NCBI GenBank assembly: GCA_964348685.1
Contig: CAYGDM010000019.1
Coordinates: 1-17,277 of the forward strand
DNA: 17,277 nt
Reading direction: 5' to 3'
Source: DALYDP01 sp964348685
GTDB taxonomy: Bacteria > Patescibacteriota > Gracilibacteria > Peribacterales > Peribacteraceae
Shown: positions 1 through 6,736 of the stretch, piece after piece
How positions within the stretch are numbered: position 1 is the first letter of the stretch
How the letters are laid out: the number at the start of each line of letters is the position of its first letter
Made by a program: the position numbers and the translations under genes
Notes under the pieces: model-generated
The model's input: only the letters and a program-made list of their open reading frames with translations
Databases searched by the model: none
Told to the model about the DNA's origin: nothing

Positions 1-1624
1 CTGCGAAGTCTTCGCGCGCGGTGAGTTCCGTCGCGAGGTCCAGGTAGAGCATGATTGCCTTCAGCAGCTTGTGCTGCTTCTGGATCGACGTGTAGGCGTC
101 GGCCGGGTCGAACGCGTTCTGGAAGAGGAAGTCCTCGCGCAGGACGCGGGCGACTTCGAGCGTGAGCTGGTCCTTGGCCGAGAGCGATTCCGTGCCGACG
201 AGGCGGACGATTTCCTCGAGCTTCGATTCGTCCTGCAGGATCTTCATCGCGCGGTCGCGGTTCTGCATGTAGCTCGGGTCGACCGTGCGGTCGTAGAAAG
301 CGCGGAGGTCGTCGCCGTAGAGCGTGTAGCTTTGCAGCCAGTTGATGGCCGGGAAGTGGCGCTTATAGGCCAGTTTTGCGTCGAGCGCCCAGAACACTTT
401 CGTGACGCGCAGCGTATTTTGCGTGACCGGTTCCGAGAAGTCGCCGCCCGGGGGCGAAACGGCACCGATGACCGAGAGCGAGCCTTTATTGCCGTTACCG
501 ACGCATTGCACCGCGCCGGCGCGTTCGTAGAAGCCGGCCGTTCGGGAGCCGAGGTACGCGGGGTAGCCTTCTTCACCGGGCATTTCCTCGAGGCGGCCGG
601 ACATTTCGCGCATGGCCTCGGCCCAGCGGGAGGTTGAGTCGGCCATGAGGGCCACGTCGTAGCCCATGTCGCGGTAGTACTCGGCGATCGTGATGCCCGT
701 GTAGACCGACGCTTCGCGTGCGGCGACCGGCATGTTGCTGGTGTTCGCGATGAGCACCGTGCGCTTCATGAGCGGTTCGCCGGTGTTCGGGTCGGTGAGG
801 TGGGGGAATTCCGTGAGCACCTCCGTCATCTCGTTGCCGCGCTCGCCGCAGCCGACGTAGACGATCACCTGCGCGTTGCAGTACTTCGCGAGTGATTGCT
901 GGGTGACGGTTTTGCCCGCGCCGAAGGGGCCCGGGATCGCGCCCGCGCCGCCCTTCGCCATCGGGAAGAGCGTGTCGAGGATGCGCATGCCCGTCGCGAG
1001 CGGTTCGTTCGGAACGGTCTTGCCCTTCACCGGGCGGGGGATGCGGATCGGCCAGCGCTGGAGCATCTGGATGTCGTGCGTCTTGCCGTCGTCGTCTTCG
1101 AGCACGGCGATCGTGTCGGTGACCGTGAACGAACCCGACGAGACCTTCTTGATCGTGCCCGACAGCGTCGGCGGCACCATCACGCGGTGTTCGATGAGCG
1201 TCGTTTCGGGAACCGTGCCCAGGATCGCGCCTCCTTCCACGCGGTCGCCCGCTTTGGCGACAGCCGTGAACTGCCACGCCTTTTTGCGGTCGATGCCGTT
1301 GGCGATGATGCCGCGCGTGATGAACGGGCTCTTGGCTTCGCGTTCGATCACCGTGAGCGGGCGTTGGATGCCGTCGTAGATCGATTCGAGCAGGCCCGGA
1401 GCCAGTTCGACCGAGAGCGTCTGGCCGGTTTGTTCGACGGTGTCGCCTGGAACGAGACCCGACGTTTCTTCATAGACCTGGATCGAGGCCGAGTCGTCGT
1501 GGAGCTCGATGATCTCGCCGACGAGCTTCTCTTTCGAGACGCGCACGACTTCGAACATCTTGGCGTTCGTCAGGCCTGTGGCGACCACGAGGGGGCCGGC
1601 GATTTTGGTGATAGTGGAGGACAT
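1..1624 (-). CDS. atpA: V/A-type ATPase catalytic subunit A (3' end beyond window)
   Basis: This is the catalytic, nucleotide-binding subunit of the V1/A1 head, which hydrolyses or makes ATP coupled to the membrane rotor. I read 541 codons from ATG at 1624; the frame is open to the left edge, so the C-terminus is missing (family length is near 580-600 residues). The P-loop GPFGAGKT lies at residues 232-239. It follows the A-type non-homologous insertion and precedes conserved stretches such as VGCGERGNEMTEVL, ADSTSRWAEAMREMSGRLEEMP and SVIGAVSPPGGDFSEPVT, all typical of subunit A rather than B or F-type beta. It lies 22 nt after subunit F. The spacer is C/T-rich with no Shine-Dalgarno site (see the leader at 1625-1646). 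Subunits B and D would be expected next, outside the window. Identification is firm. Confidence 0.97.
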   Translation of the reverse strand, partial: MSSTITKIAGPLVVATGLTNAKMFEVVRVSKEKLVGEIIELHDDSASIQVYEETSGLVPGDTVEQTGQTLSVELAPGLLESIYDGIQRPLTVIEREAKSPFITRGIIANGIDRKKAWQFTAVAKAGDRVEGGAILGTVPETTLIEHRVMVPPTLSGTIKKVSSGSFTVTDTIAVLEDDDGKTHDIQMLQRWPIRIPRPVKGKTVPNEPLATGMRILDTLFPMAKGGAGAIPGPFGAGKTVTQQSLAKYCNAQVIVYVGCGERGNEMTEVLTEFPHLTDPNTGEPLMKRTVLIANTSNMPVAAREASVYTGITIAEYYRDMGYDVALMADSTSRWAEAMREMSGRLEEMPGEEGYPAYLGSRTAGFYERAGAVQCVGNGNKGSLSVIGAVSPPGGDFSEPVTQNTLRVTKVFWALDAKLAYKRHFPAINWLQSYTLYGDDLRAFYDRTVDPSYMQNRDRAMKILQDESKLEEIVRLVGTESLSAKDQLTLEVARVLREDFLFQNAFDPADAYTSIQKQHKLLKAIMLYLDLATELTAREDFA

Positions 1625-1646
1625 ACGAGGTTGGAAGGAGGGGGGA
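1625..1646 (-). promoter_or_regulatory. C/T-rich leader of atpA without Shine-Dalgarno
   Basis: The whole spacer between the stop of subunit F and the ATG of subunit A reads, on the coding strand, as a run of C and T with CCCCCCTCCTTCC at its core. It has a single G and no GGAG-like purine motif. The same design precedes subunits E, K and G and several small genes in this window, so it probably has a role in initiation or RNA binding. That role is inference. Confidence 0.5.
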
Positions 1647-1997
1647 TTACTGGAGGATGTCGCTGCCGACGGCGCGTTCGACGAGCTTCTTCAGGCGCGC
1701 GATGCCGGCCGTCGAATTGCTCTTGTTGCTGGGGGTCGGAATGATCGCGGGGAGGAAGCTCGCGCTGAGTTTCGCTTCTTCGTCGCGCGGGAGGTCGTGC
1801 ACGAGGTGTTCGGAGACGAAGATGATGGCGTACACGTTGCGTTCGATGCCGCGGTCGTCTTTCGTCATCGCTTTGCGCAGGCGGTGGATTTCCCCGAGCG
1901 CTTCGTGTTGGTCGCGCGCGGGCACGATTTCGACGCCGAGCAGCGAGAACGCGCGGACAGACTCTTCGGGGCCGACGAAGGCGATTTTTCCGTTCAC
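1647..1997 (-). CDS. atpF: V/A-type ATPase subunit F
   Basis: This is the small central-stalk subunit that sits with subunit D in the rotor shaft and tunes ATP hydrolysis. The 116-residue product starts KIAFVGPEESVRAFSLLGVEIV and continues with a central YAIIFVSEHLVHDL segment, matching the Rossmann-like subunit F fold, whose family length is about 100-115 residues. The start codon is GTG at 1997. It overlaps the TGA stop of subunit C as GTGA (1994-1997), so translation is probably coupled. Subunit A follows after 22 nt. The order C-F-A is the usual one for archaeal-type ATPase operons, which supports the call. The symbol follows V/A-type usage and should not be confused with F-type subunit b. 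Confidence 0.9.
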   Translation of the reverse strand: MNGKIAFVGPEESVRAFSLLGVEIVPARDQHEALGEIHRLRKAMTKDDRGIERNVYAIIFVSEHLVHDLPRDEEAKLSASFLPAIIPTPSNKSNSTAGIARLKKLVERAVGSDILQ

Positions 1998-3004
1998 GAT
2001 TCGTAGGGGGAGGTCGAGAGGAAGGGGGGGAGCATGTCGCGGATCTCCGCGTTGCTCAGGCTCGCGCGCTTGCCGATGAGGATCGTGCGGAGGATCCGCA
2101 GCTGCGAGAGCGCGATGATAGCGTAGGCGAAGGCCGATTCGAGGCCGAGGATGTTACCGCGCATGAGCGCGACGTCGTGGGCCAGGGCTTTCATGAGGCT
2201 GCGCTCAACGGCGATTGAGCTATCTCCTGCCGTTTCGAACGCCTCGGTGAAGGCAAAGTGCAGGCTGGTGCCGCGGAGCGCCGCCGTGGTTTTGCGGCGG
2301 TCGCCGAGGAGCAGCTCCGGTTTCACCTCGCCCCCGGGGAGGAAGATCTTCGACGGGTCATCGCTGTCGCGTAGGCGGCGCGCGATGCGGATGTTCTGCA
2401 GGTCGATCTGGTGCTTCACGTACTGCTGGAGCAGCGCACTGCCCGATGCCGCGGCAAGCTCCGTCTGCGTGCGGGCGACGTAGCGCGCGACCGATGCGTC
2501 GATGAGCGCGGGCGTCACGTGTTCTTTCATCTTCTGGCGCTGCACGAAGAGCGTGAGGTGTTCGGGGAGCGTGTGGTGTTGCTTGTGCTCGATGATGAGT
2601 TGACGGAGCAGTTCCGGGTCATGCGACGACGGCGACTGAACGCCTGTTGTTAGAGGATTCTTCGTGAAGCCGAAATGCTGCTTGAGGAGGCTGGCGATGA
2701 GCGGTGCGTCCTCCTTCAGCCACAGGATGCCGAGTGTTTCGCGGAAATTATCCGGGAGCATCTCCTCGAGCTCGTGATGGAGCCACAATTCCATGCGCGC
2801 GATGAGTTCGTCTGTCGATTCCATGTCTCCCGCGACGACGCTCGTGAATTTCATTTCGCCGATCGCTTGTTTCAGTTCGCGGTCATCGTGCGTACCGAGC
2901 AGGCGGTCGACGTCGGAAGCCGACATCAGGCGCTGCTGGAGCACGCCGACCCGTCCCGTCGCGTAGGCGAAGTCGTTGCCGGAGCGGGACGCCGCGTACG
3001 TCAT
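1994..3004 (-). CDS. atpC: V/A-type ATPase subunit C
   Basis: Subunit C (AC39/NtpC family) is the funnel-like socket that joins the central stalk to the membrane c-ring. The predicted protein has 336 residues, the normal size for the family, and is mostly helical. It opens with an AYATGRVGVLQQRLMSASD stretch typical of the N-terminus, where the first helix leads into repeated helical bundles. Similarity is diffuse, as is normal for this subunit, so operon position is a large part of the evidence: E lies upstream and F downstream. The start ATG at 3004 overlaps the stop of subunit E (ATGA, 3001-3004), and its own stop overlaps the GTG of subunit F. Both junctions suggest coupled translation. 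Confidence 0.9.
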   Translation of the reverse strand: MTYAASRSGNDFAYATGRVGVLQQRLMSASDVDRLLGTHDDRELKQAIGEMKFTSVVAGDMESTDELIARMELWLHHELEEMLPDNFRETLGILWLKEDAPLIASLLKQHFGFTKNPLTTGVQSPSSHDPELLRQLIIEHKQHHTLPEHLTLFVQRQKMKEHVTPALIDASVARYVARTQTELAAASGSALLQQYVKHQIDLQNIRIARRLRDSDDPSKIFLPGGEVKPELLLGDRRKTTAALRGTSLHFAFTEAFETAGDSSIAVERSLMKALAHDVALMRGNILGLESAFAYAIIALSQLRILRTILIGKRASLSNAEIRDMLPPFLSTSPYES

Positions 3005-3558
3005 GCGGCCGTGGCGAAGAGAATGCCCGCGACGTCGAGCTCGGTCGCCGGACGGAGGATATCGCGTACGAGCGCTTCGTAGGTGCAGTCGCGGTCGGCG
3101 CGGTCGGACTCGTACACGAATCCGCCCGCCGCTTTCACGGTGTCGCCGATCGTGCGGTTACCCGCCAATTTCTTGATGATCGCTGCGTGCACAGGAGTCG
3201 GGCGGAGCGTGCCGTCCGCGGGGCAGGCGTCGATCAGTTTTCCGAGCAGTTCTTCCGTCTGCTTCGGGCTGAGCGCCGCGAGCTTTTCGAGCGCGGCGTC
3301 ATACGCTTTTCCCATCAGCGCGTGCTTGGCCGACATCGCAGCCTGACGGCCCGACATCTGCGCGTGCGCGAGGATTTGCCGCTCCATGTTCTTCATTTTG
3401 CGGTCACGTTCGCGTTCGATGTGCGCTATGCGATCGACCTTCGACAGATTCGTCTTTTCACGCATCGCTTCGAGCTCGCGCTCGTTTTTCGCGCGCGCGG
3501 CAGCGATGGCGGCGTCGGTATCTGCGCCGAGGGCCTGGATGATGTCGTGGAACGCCAT
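3001..3558 (-). CDS. atpE: V/A-type ATPase subunit E (peripheral stalk)
   Basis: Subunit E pairs with subunit G/H to form the peripheral stalk that holds the catalytic head still. The chosen start (ATG at 3558, MAFHDIIQAL) gives 185 residues, close to the family norm. A long charged coiled coil (about residues 15-75, rich in Ala, Arg, Lys and Glu) is followed by a globular C-terminal half with an alternating hydrophobic pattern, as expected. A longer open frame extends upstream to 3765, but it runs through the subunit K gene and is not credible. A 23-nt C/T-rich spacer separates it from subunit K. Its stop overlaps the start of subunit C. The symbol is V/A-type usage. Confidence 0.92.
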   Translation of the reverse strand: MAFHDIIQALGADTDAAIAAARAKNERELEAMREKTNLSKVDRIAHIERERDRKMKNMERQILAHAQMSGRQAAMSAKHALMGKAYDAALEKLAALSPKQTEELLGKLIDACPADGTLRPTPVHAAIIKKLAGNRTIGDTVKAAGGFVYESDRADRDCTYEALVRDILRPATELDVAGILFATAA

Positions 3559-3581
3559 GGGAAGGCTGGGAGGGGAGTGGA
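3559..3581 (-). promoter_or_regulatory. C/T-rich leader of subunit E gene
   Basis: On the coding strand the complete 23-nt spacer between subunits K and E is almost all C and T, with CTCCCCTCCC at its centre and one G. It ends directly at the ATG. No Shine-Dalgarno motif is present. It is the same type of leader as upstream of subunits A, K and G. Confidence 0.5.
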
Positions 3582-4190
3582 TCAGCTCAGGATGCTGTCG
3601 CGCAGCGCGTTGAGCATGAAGAAGGAGATAAGGAAGCCGAGAAGTGCGTACGTTTCGACGAGAGCTGCGAGCGTGATGACGCGGCCCATGAGGCCGGTGT
3701 CCTTCGCGAGCATATGCATGCCGGCGGCGCAGACCTTGCCCTGGTAGGGTGACGATCCGAAGCACGCGAGCGTGACCGGGATGAACGCCGCGAAGAGGGC
3801 GATGCCGTCCGCGAGAGTCAGGGCGACGGTGCCGTTCAGGATTGGCGGAGCGTAGTTGAAGAGGAAGAGGAGTGAGATAACCATGCCGTAGAGGCCCTGG
3901 GAGCCCGGGATGACGGCGAGCGTGATGACACGGCCGGCGAGATCCGGCTTTTCGGTGATGAGGCCCGATCCGGCCTGGCCGACGATCGATACGCCGATCG
4001 ACGAGCCGTAGCAGGGGATCGCGGTGGCCATGCCGGCGCCGACGAACGCGAGGGCGAGCGCCCAGTGGTCTGAGGTCGCGAGCGCCGCGTCGAGCAGGCC
4101 CGTGTCCGTCGTGCTTGTCGCGGCTTGTGCGAATGCGGAGACCGGCGCGAGCGCTGCGAGGCCGCCGAGGAGGGAGAGGAACTTCTTCAT
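3582..4190 (-). CDS. atpK: V/A-type ATPase proteolipid subunit K (c-ring), Na+-type ligand set
   Basis: This is the rotor-ring subunit that carries the coupling ion through the membrane. The start at 4190 (MKKFLSLLGG) gives 202 residues. An N-terminal signal-like segment (residues 1-22, ending SAFAQA) is followed by two helical hairpins, as in duplicated V-type proteolipids. The first hairpin has IPGSQGLYG (94-102) and the second has PYQGKVCAAG (148-157) and LVETYALLGFLIS (177-189). By alignment from memory with Enterococcus hirae NtpK, the Na+ site residues Leu61, Thr64, Gln65, Tyr68, Gln110 and Glu139 correspond here to Ile94, Ser97, Gln98, Tyr101, Gln150 and Glu179. The carboxylate is present only in the second hairpin, which is normal for V-type rings. 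It lies between subunits I and E. Confidence 0.96.
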   Translation of the reverse strand: MKKFLSLLGGLAALAPVSAFAQAATSTTDTGLLDAALATSDHWALALAFVGAGMATAIPCYGSSIGVSIVGQAGSGLITEKPDLAGRVITLAVIPGSQGLYGMVISLLFLFNYAPPILNGTVALTLADGIALFAAFIPVTLACFGSSPYQGKVCAAGMHMLAKDTGLMGRVITLAALVETYALLGFLISFFMLNALRDSILS

Positions 4191-4228
4191 AGAAGTGGGT
4201 GGAAGAAAAGGAGGAAGAAATGGTGAAA
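4191..4228 (-). promoter_or_regulatory. G-free C/T-rich leader of subunit K gene
   Basis: The 38-nt spacer between subunits I and K contains, on the coding strand, no G at all and only four A; the other 34 bases are C or T, including TTCTTCCTCC. This is the most extreme example of the pyrimidine leaders in the window. It precedes the subunit needed in highest copy number in the ATPase. It may recruit ribosomes by a non-Shine-Dalgarno route or act as an RNA-binding site. Both ideas are inference. Confidence 0.5.
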
Positions 4229-5977
4229 TTAGGCGGAGCGCGCGAACGGCCGGAACGGTCGACCGCCTCCTTCGAAGAATTGGCTGAAGAATTCCACGAA
4301 CTGCAGGCGTCCCGAGTGAATGAACGCGCCGAGGACGTTGAGGGCGATGTTCATTGTGTGGCCACCGACGTAGACGACGATCATGAACGGGATCGCGATG
4401 AACCACGGCAGCATCGCTCCGATCTGCTCCGCGACGAGGTTTACCGTGAAAGCGAGGGCGCCGGTCACGAGGCCGAGCGCGAGGATGCGGAGGTAGGAAA
4501 GGACGTTACCGAGCATGCCGAGGAACCAGTTGAGGGTCTGCAGCAGGCCCATGAGCGGACGAGTGAGCATCGGCGAGCCGTAGCCCTTGCCCCAGATCAT
4601 GAATGCGACCGCTCCGTAGACGGTGTAGAGCGCGGTCTGCTTCAGGTCCGCTGGCGCGAAGCCCCAGAACACGAGCGAGCCGATCATCGCGAGGGTCGAG
4701 ACGTCCTGCCAGAACGCGGCGGCGTATTTACCCTGCAATGCCTTCCAGTATGCGGCGAGCATGACGCCGAAGCTGAGATGGATGACACCGAGCGTGAGCG
4801 ACAAGTTCTGGAGGAACGTTATGCCTTCCGTCGCGCTGAGGTTCCACACTTGTCCCTTGAACCACATCACGCCGTCGCGGGATTCGGTCATGAACGACGG
4901 CGCCTGGTCGGGCGTCATGCCGAACCATCCTCCGAAGGGGATCGAGACGAAGAACGTTACGATGCCGCTGAAGAGGAGGAGCCAGATGAGCGGCGCTTCC
5001 TCTATCTTCTGGCGGGTCTTCAGGAGGTACGCACCCATGATGATCGCCTGCACCGCACCGTAGCCGGCATCGGTGAGGCAGAGCGCGAAGAAGAGGATGA
5101 AGAAGAGGGCGAGGAACGGCGTCGGGTCCATTTCGGTCGATTGCGGCAAGCCGTAGAGCTTCGTGACGCTCTCGAATGGCGTGAGGAGTTTCCAGTTTTT
5201 CAGCTGCACGGGCATCGTTTCGCTGTCGTCGGGTTTCACTTTTAAGATCGCCGTCGCTTTCGAGAGGTCATGGAGCTTCTTTTCGAGGCGCGCCATGTTC
5301 TTTTTCGCGACCCAGCCGAAGAGCGTCACCGTACCTTCCGTTTCGCGCATCGCTTCGCGCACGGCTTGTTTTTCGTCGAGCCAGCGAAGGAAGATCGCGG
5401 CGCGCGCCAGGTTCGGAAGTTCTTCCGCCAGGCGCAGCCTGAGCGCGTGGATATTTTCGAGGTCCTGTTCCAGTTTCTTTTCTTCGATCTGCATCTGCGC
5501 ATCCTGCGCGGAGGTTTCGCCCGTCGACGTTGATGGCATCTTCATCGTGGCTTGCGGAACCGAACCCGTGAAGTACGCCGCTTCGTTCATGCCGGCCGTT
5601 CCGGCGTCGACGCCTTCCGTTCCTTTGCGGAATTCGTGCAGTTTTTTCTTTGCGTCATGTTCGCGCTTCTCGATTCCGTGCACCTGGTCGATGATGCCGC
5701 GGATGTCCGTGTGCAGCGCGGCCATCACGACGTCTTCTTTCGACGGCTTCTTGCTCATCGCGCTGCGGACTTGCTTGCTCGCGAACGGCAGCAGCGTCGC
5801 GATCGAGAATTCCAGCTCTGCCTTGCGGAATTTCACGTCCGTGTGGTCCACGCCTGAGGATCCTTCGCGGACGTCGCTTACTTCGAGCACGCCTTCATCG
5901 TGCAGCAATTTGAGCACGTCTTCTTTATGCGACGTGAGCGAGATGATCGCCACTTTTTGCATCGGGATAATTGCCAT
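4229..5977 (-). CDS. atpI: V/A-type ATPase membrane subunit I (a-type stator)
   Basis: Subunit I forms the static half-channels that feed ions to the c-ring. The 582-residue protein begins MAIIPMQKVAIISLTSHKED, the typical alpha/beta N-terminal arm. A charged coiled-coil region (about 90-250) and a C-terminal domain with seven to eight membrane helices (from about residue 300) follow. The essential channel arginine is visible as Arg497 in LSYLRILALGL, followed by the family motif GGHTMNIALNVLGAFIHSGRL region and VEFFSQFFEGGG. Length is slightly below the usual 600-650. The ATG at 5977 lies one base after the TGA of the upstream G/H subunit (TGATATG), so translation is probably coupled. A C/T-rich 38-nt spacer leads to subunit K. 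Confidence 0.96.
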   Translation of the reverse strand: MAIIPMQKVAIISLTSHKEDVLKLLHDEGVLEVSDVREGSSGVDHTDVKFRKAELEFSIATLLPFASKQVRSAMSKKPSKEDVVMAALHTDIRGIIDQVHGIEKREHDAKKKLHEFRKGTEGVDAGTAGMNEAAYFTGSVPQATMKMPSTSTGETSAQDAQMQIEEKKLEQDLENIHALRLRLAEELPNLARAAIFLRWLDEKQAVREAMRETEGTVTLFGWVAKKNMARLEKKLHDLSKATAILKVKPDDSETMPVQLKNWKLLTPFESVTKLYGLPQSTEMDPTPFLALFFILFFALCLTDAGYGAVQAIIMGAYLLKTRQKIEEAPLIWLLLFSGIVTFFVSIPFGGWFGMTPDQAPSFMTESRDGVMWFKGQVWNLSATEGITFLQNLSLTLGVIHLSFGVMLAAYWKALQGKYAAAFWQDVSTLAMIGSLVFWGFAPADLKQTALYTVYGAVAFMIWGKGYGSPMLTRPLMGLLQTLNWFLGMLGNVLSYLRILALGLVTGALAFTVNLVAEQIGAMLPWFIAIPFMIVVYVGGHTMNIALNVLGAFIHSGRLQFVEFFSQFFEGGGRPFRPFARSA

Positions 5978-5978
5978 A

Positions 5979-6335
5979 TCAGAGAGAGAGGGAGAAATCG
6001 GAGGAGAGCGCGTGCGTCACGATGTGGTCAGCGGCTTTCGCGACGCGCGGAGCACATTCACGTTCGATGCGCGCGACTTCGGCCGCGGCCTGGTCTTTCG
6101 CGTCTTTCAAGATGAGGGGGAGTTCGTTGTTTTTGTAGTCGATCAATTCCTCGCGTGCTTTCGCGCGGGCCGCTTCCACCGCGGCGTTCTCTTCCGCGAG
6201 GAGCGCGTCTTCCTTGGAAGTGCGTTCGTTATCGAGTTGCGCCGTCGCGTGTCGTAATCGCTCGTTGCGTTCGTGCTCCGCCGCGAGGATCTGGTCGAAT
6301 GGTCCCAGGCGTGTTGGTGCTGCTGTGTCGGACAT
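5979..6335 (-). CDS. atpH: V/A-type ATPase subunit G/H (peripheral stalk)
   Basis: This 118-residue protein is an almost uninterrupted Ala/Glu/Arg-rich coiled coil (about residues 10-85) that fits subunit G/H, the partner of subunit E in the peripheral stalk. Sequence similarity within this family is weak, so the call rests on the coiled-coil character, the length (family about 100-120) and its place as first gene of the operon directly before subunit I. The start ATG at 6335 is preceded by CCCCTCTTCT with no Shine-Dalgarno site. A hairpin followed by a T-rich run lies in the leader (see 6387-6407), so the operon may be attenuated. Its stop is one base before the next start. Confidence 0.85.
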   Translation of the reverse strand: MSDTAAPTRLGPFDQILAAEHERNERLRHATAQLDNERTSKEDALLAEENAAVEAARAKAREELIDYKNNELPLILKDAKDQAAAEVARIERECAPRVAKAADHIVTHALSSDFSLSL

Positions 6336-6386
6336 AGAAGAGGGGATAAGCAGAAAACGTCAGCCGGATTAACAGCGAAAGGCCAA

Positions 6387-6407
6387 AAAATCAAGGCTCT
6401 AAGAGCC
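6387..6407 (-). terminator. Small hairpin plus T-run in the ATPase operon leader (possible attenuator)
   Basis: On the minus strand GGCTC-TTA-GAGCC forms a 5-bp GC-rich stem with a triloop and is followed by TTGATTTTTT. It lies between the probable minus-strand promoter in the AT-rich region (about 6425-6465) and the start of subunit G/H at 6335. The stem is short, so strength as a terminator is uncertain. It could instead end a short transcript or act as an attenuator. On the plus strand the T-run is absent. Confidence 0.35.
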
Positions 6408-6422
6408 AATTCTCCCATACAT

Positions 6423-6450
6423 TTGATAAAATACTAAATTATGTTATAAT
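6423..6450 (+). promoter_or_regulatory. Sigma70-type promoter with extended -10
   Basis: TTGATA (6423-6428) and TATAAT (6445-6450) are separated by 16 nt, with TGT just before the -10 giving an extended element. A transcript would start near 6457 and reach the ATG at 6483 after about 26 nt. The same AT-rich stretch can serve the divergent ATPase operon: on the minus strand TTGGGT is followed 16 nt later by CATAAT. The plus-strand promoter is the clearer of the two. Confidence 0.7.
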
Positions 6451-6456
6451 ATATAT

Positions 6457-6482
6457 AACACCCAATCCCGCCTCCTTCTTCT
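6457..6482 (+). promoter_or_regulatory. C/T-rich leader of the 49-residue micro-ORF
   Basis: Between the predicted transcription start and the ATG at 6483 the leader is C/T-rich and ends in GCCTCCTTCTTCT directly before the start codon, without a Shine-Dalgarno site. It matches the leader type of the ATPase genes on the other strand, which argues that the micro-ORF is translated. Confidence 0.5.
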
Positions 6483-6632
6483 ATGTACGACGACCCGTCT
6501 CCCGCTGCATTGTCGTCTTCTTTCACTCGTAACGAACGAAGCATGAAGAGGAAGCTCGCGATCCTTGGCATCGCGTTCGCGGTCGTTACCGTGCCGAATA
6601 TCGCCATGTTCGCTGCGGATCTCTTGCGGTAA
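6483..6632 (+). CDS. Small membrane protein (49 aa), unknown function
   Basis: I do not recognise this protein. The 49-codon frame starts at ATG 6483 and ends with TAA. The first 20 residues are polar and Ser/Asp-rich. Residues 21-49 begin MKRKLAILGIAFAVVTVPN and look like a single membrane helix or signal anchor with a basic N-flank. Support for translation comes from position: a near-consensus promoter with extended -10 lies 33 nt upstream, and the C/T-rich leader matches that of the ATPase genes. It is divergent from the ATPase operon and 104 nt upstream of a secreted glycoside hydrolase, with which it may be cotranscribed. An internal start at residue 21 would leave only the hydrophobic part. 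It could also be a regulatory leader peptide. Confidence 0.45.
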   Translation: MYDDPSPAALSSSFTRNERSMKRKLAILGIAFAVVTVPNIAMFAADLLR

Positions 6633-6736
6633 CTGCATATCATCGTACGCGGGACCATTAATGTGGAGTTGCAGCCACGCCCAATCGAATGCGTTGATTG
6701 AGGGTTTCGACGCGTCCCGGCACAGTGGGCCCACAT

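Noticed and set aside
71..1744. Long plus-strand open frames opposite the ATPase subunit A gene.
   Set aside because: They are antisense shadows of a GC-rich coding strand. Their products are Arg/Asp/Val-rich without domains, while the minus strand gives an unmistakable subunit A.
4199..5245. A 348-codon plus-strand frame rich in Glu, Arg and Asp.
   Set aside because: It lies antisense to subunit I, its charged low-complexity composition comes from the opposite strand, and it has no start signals.
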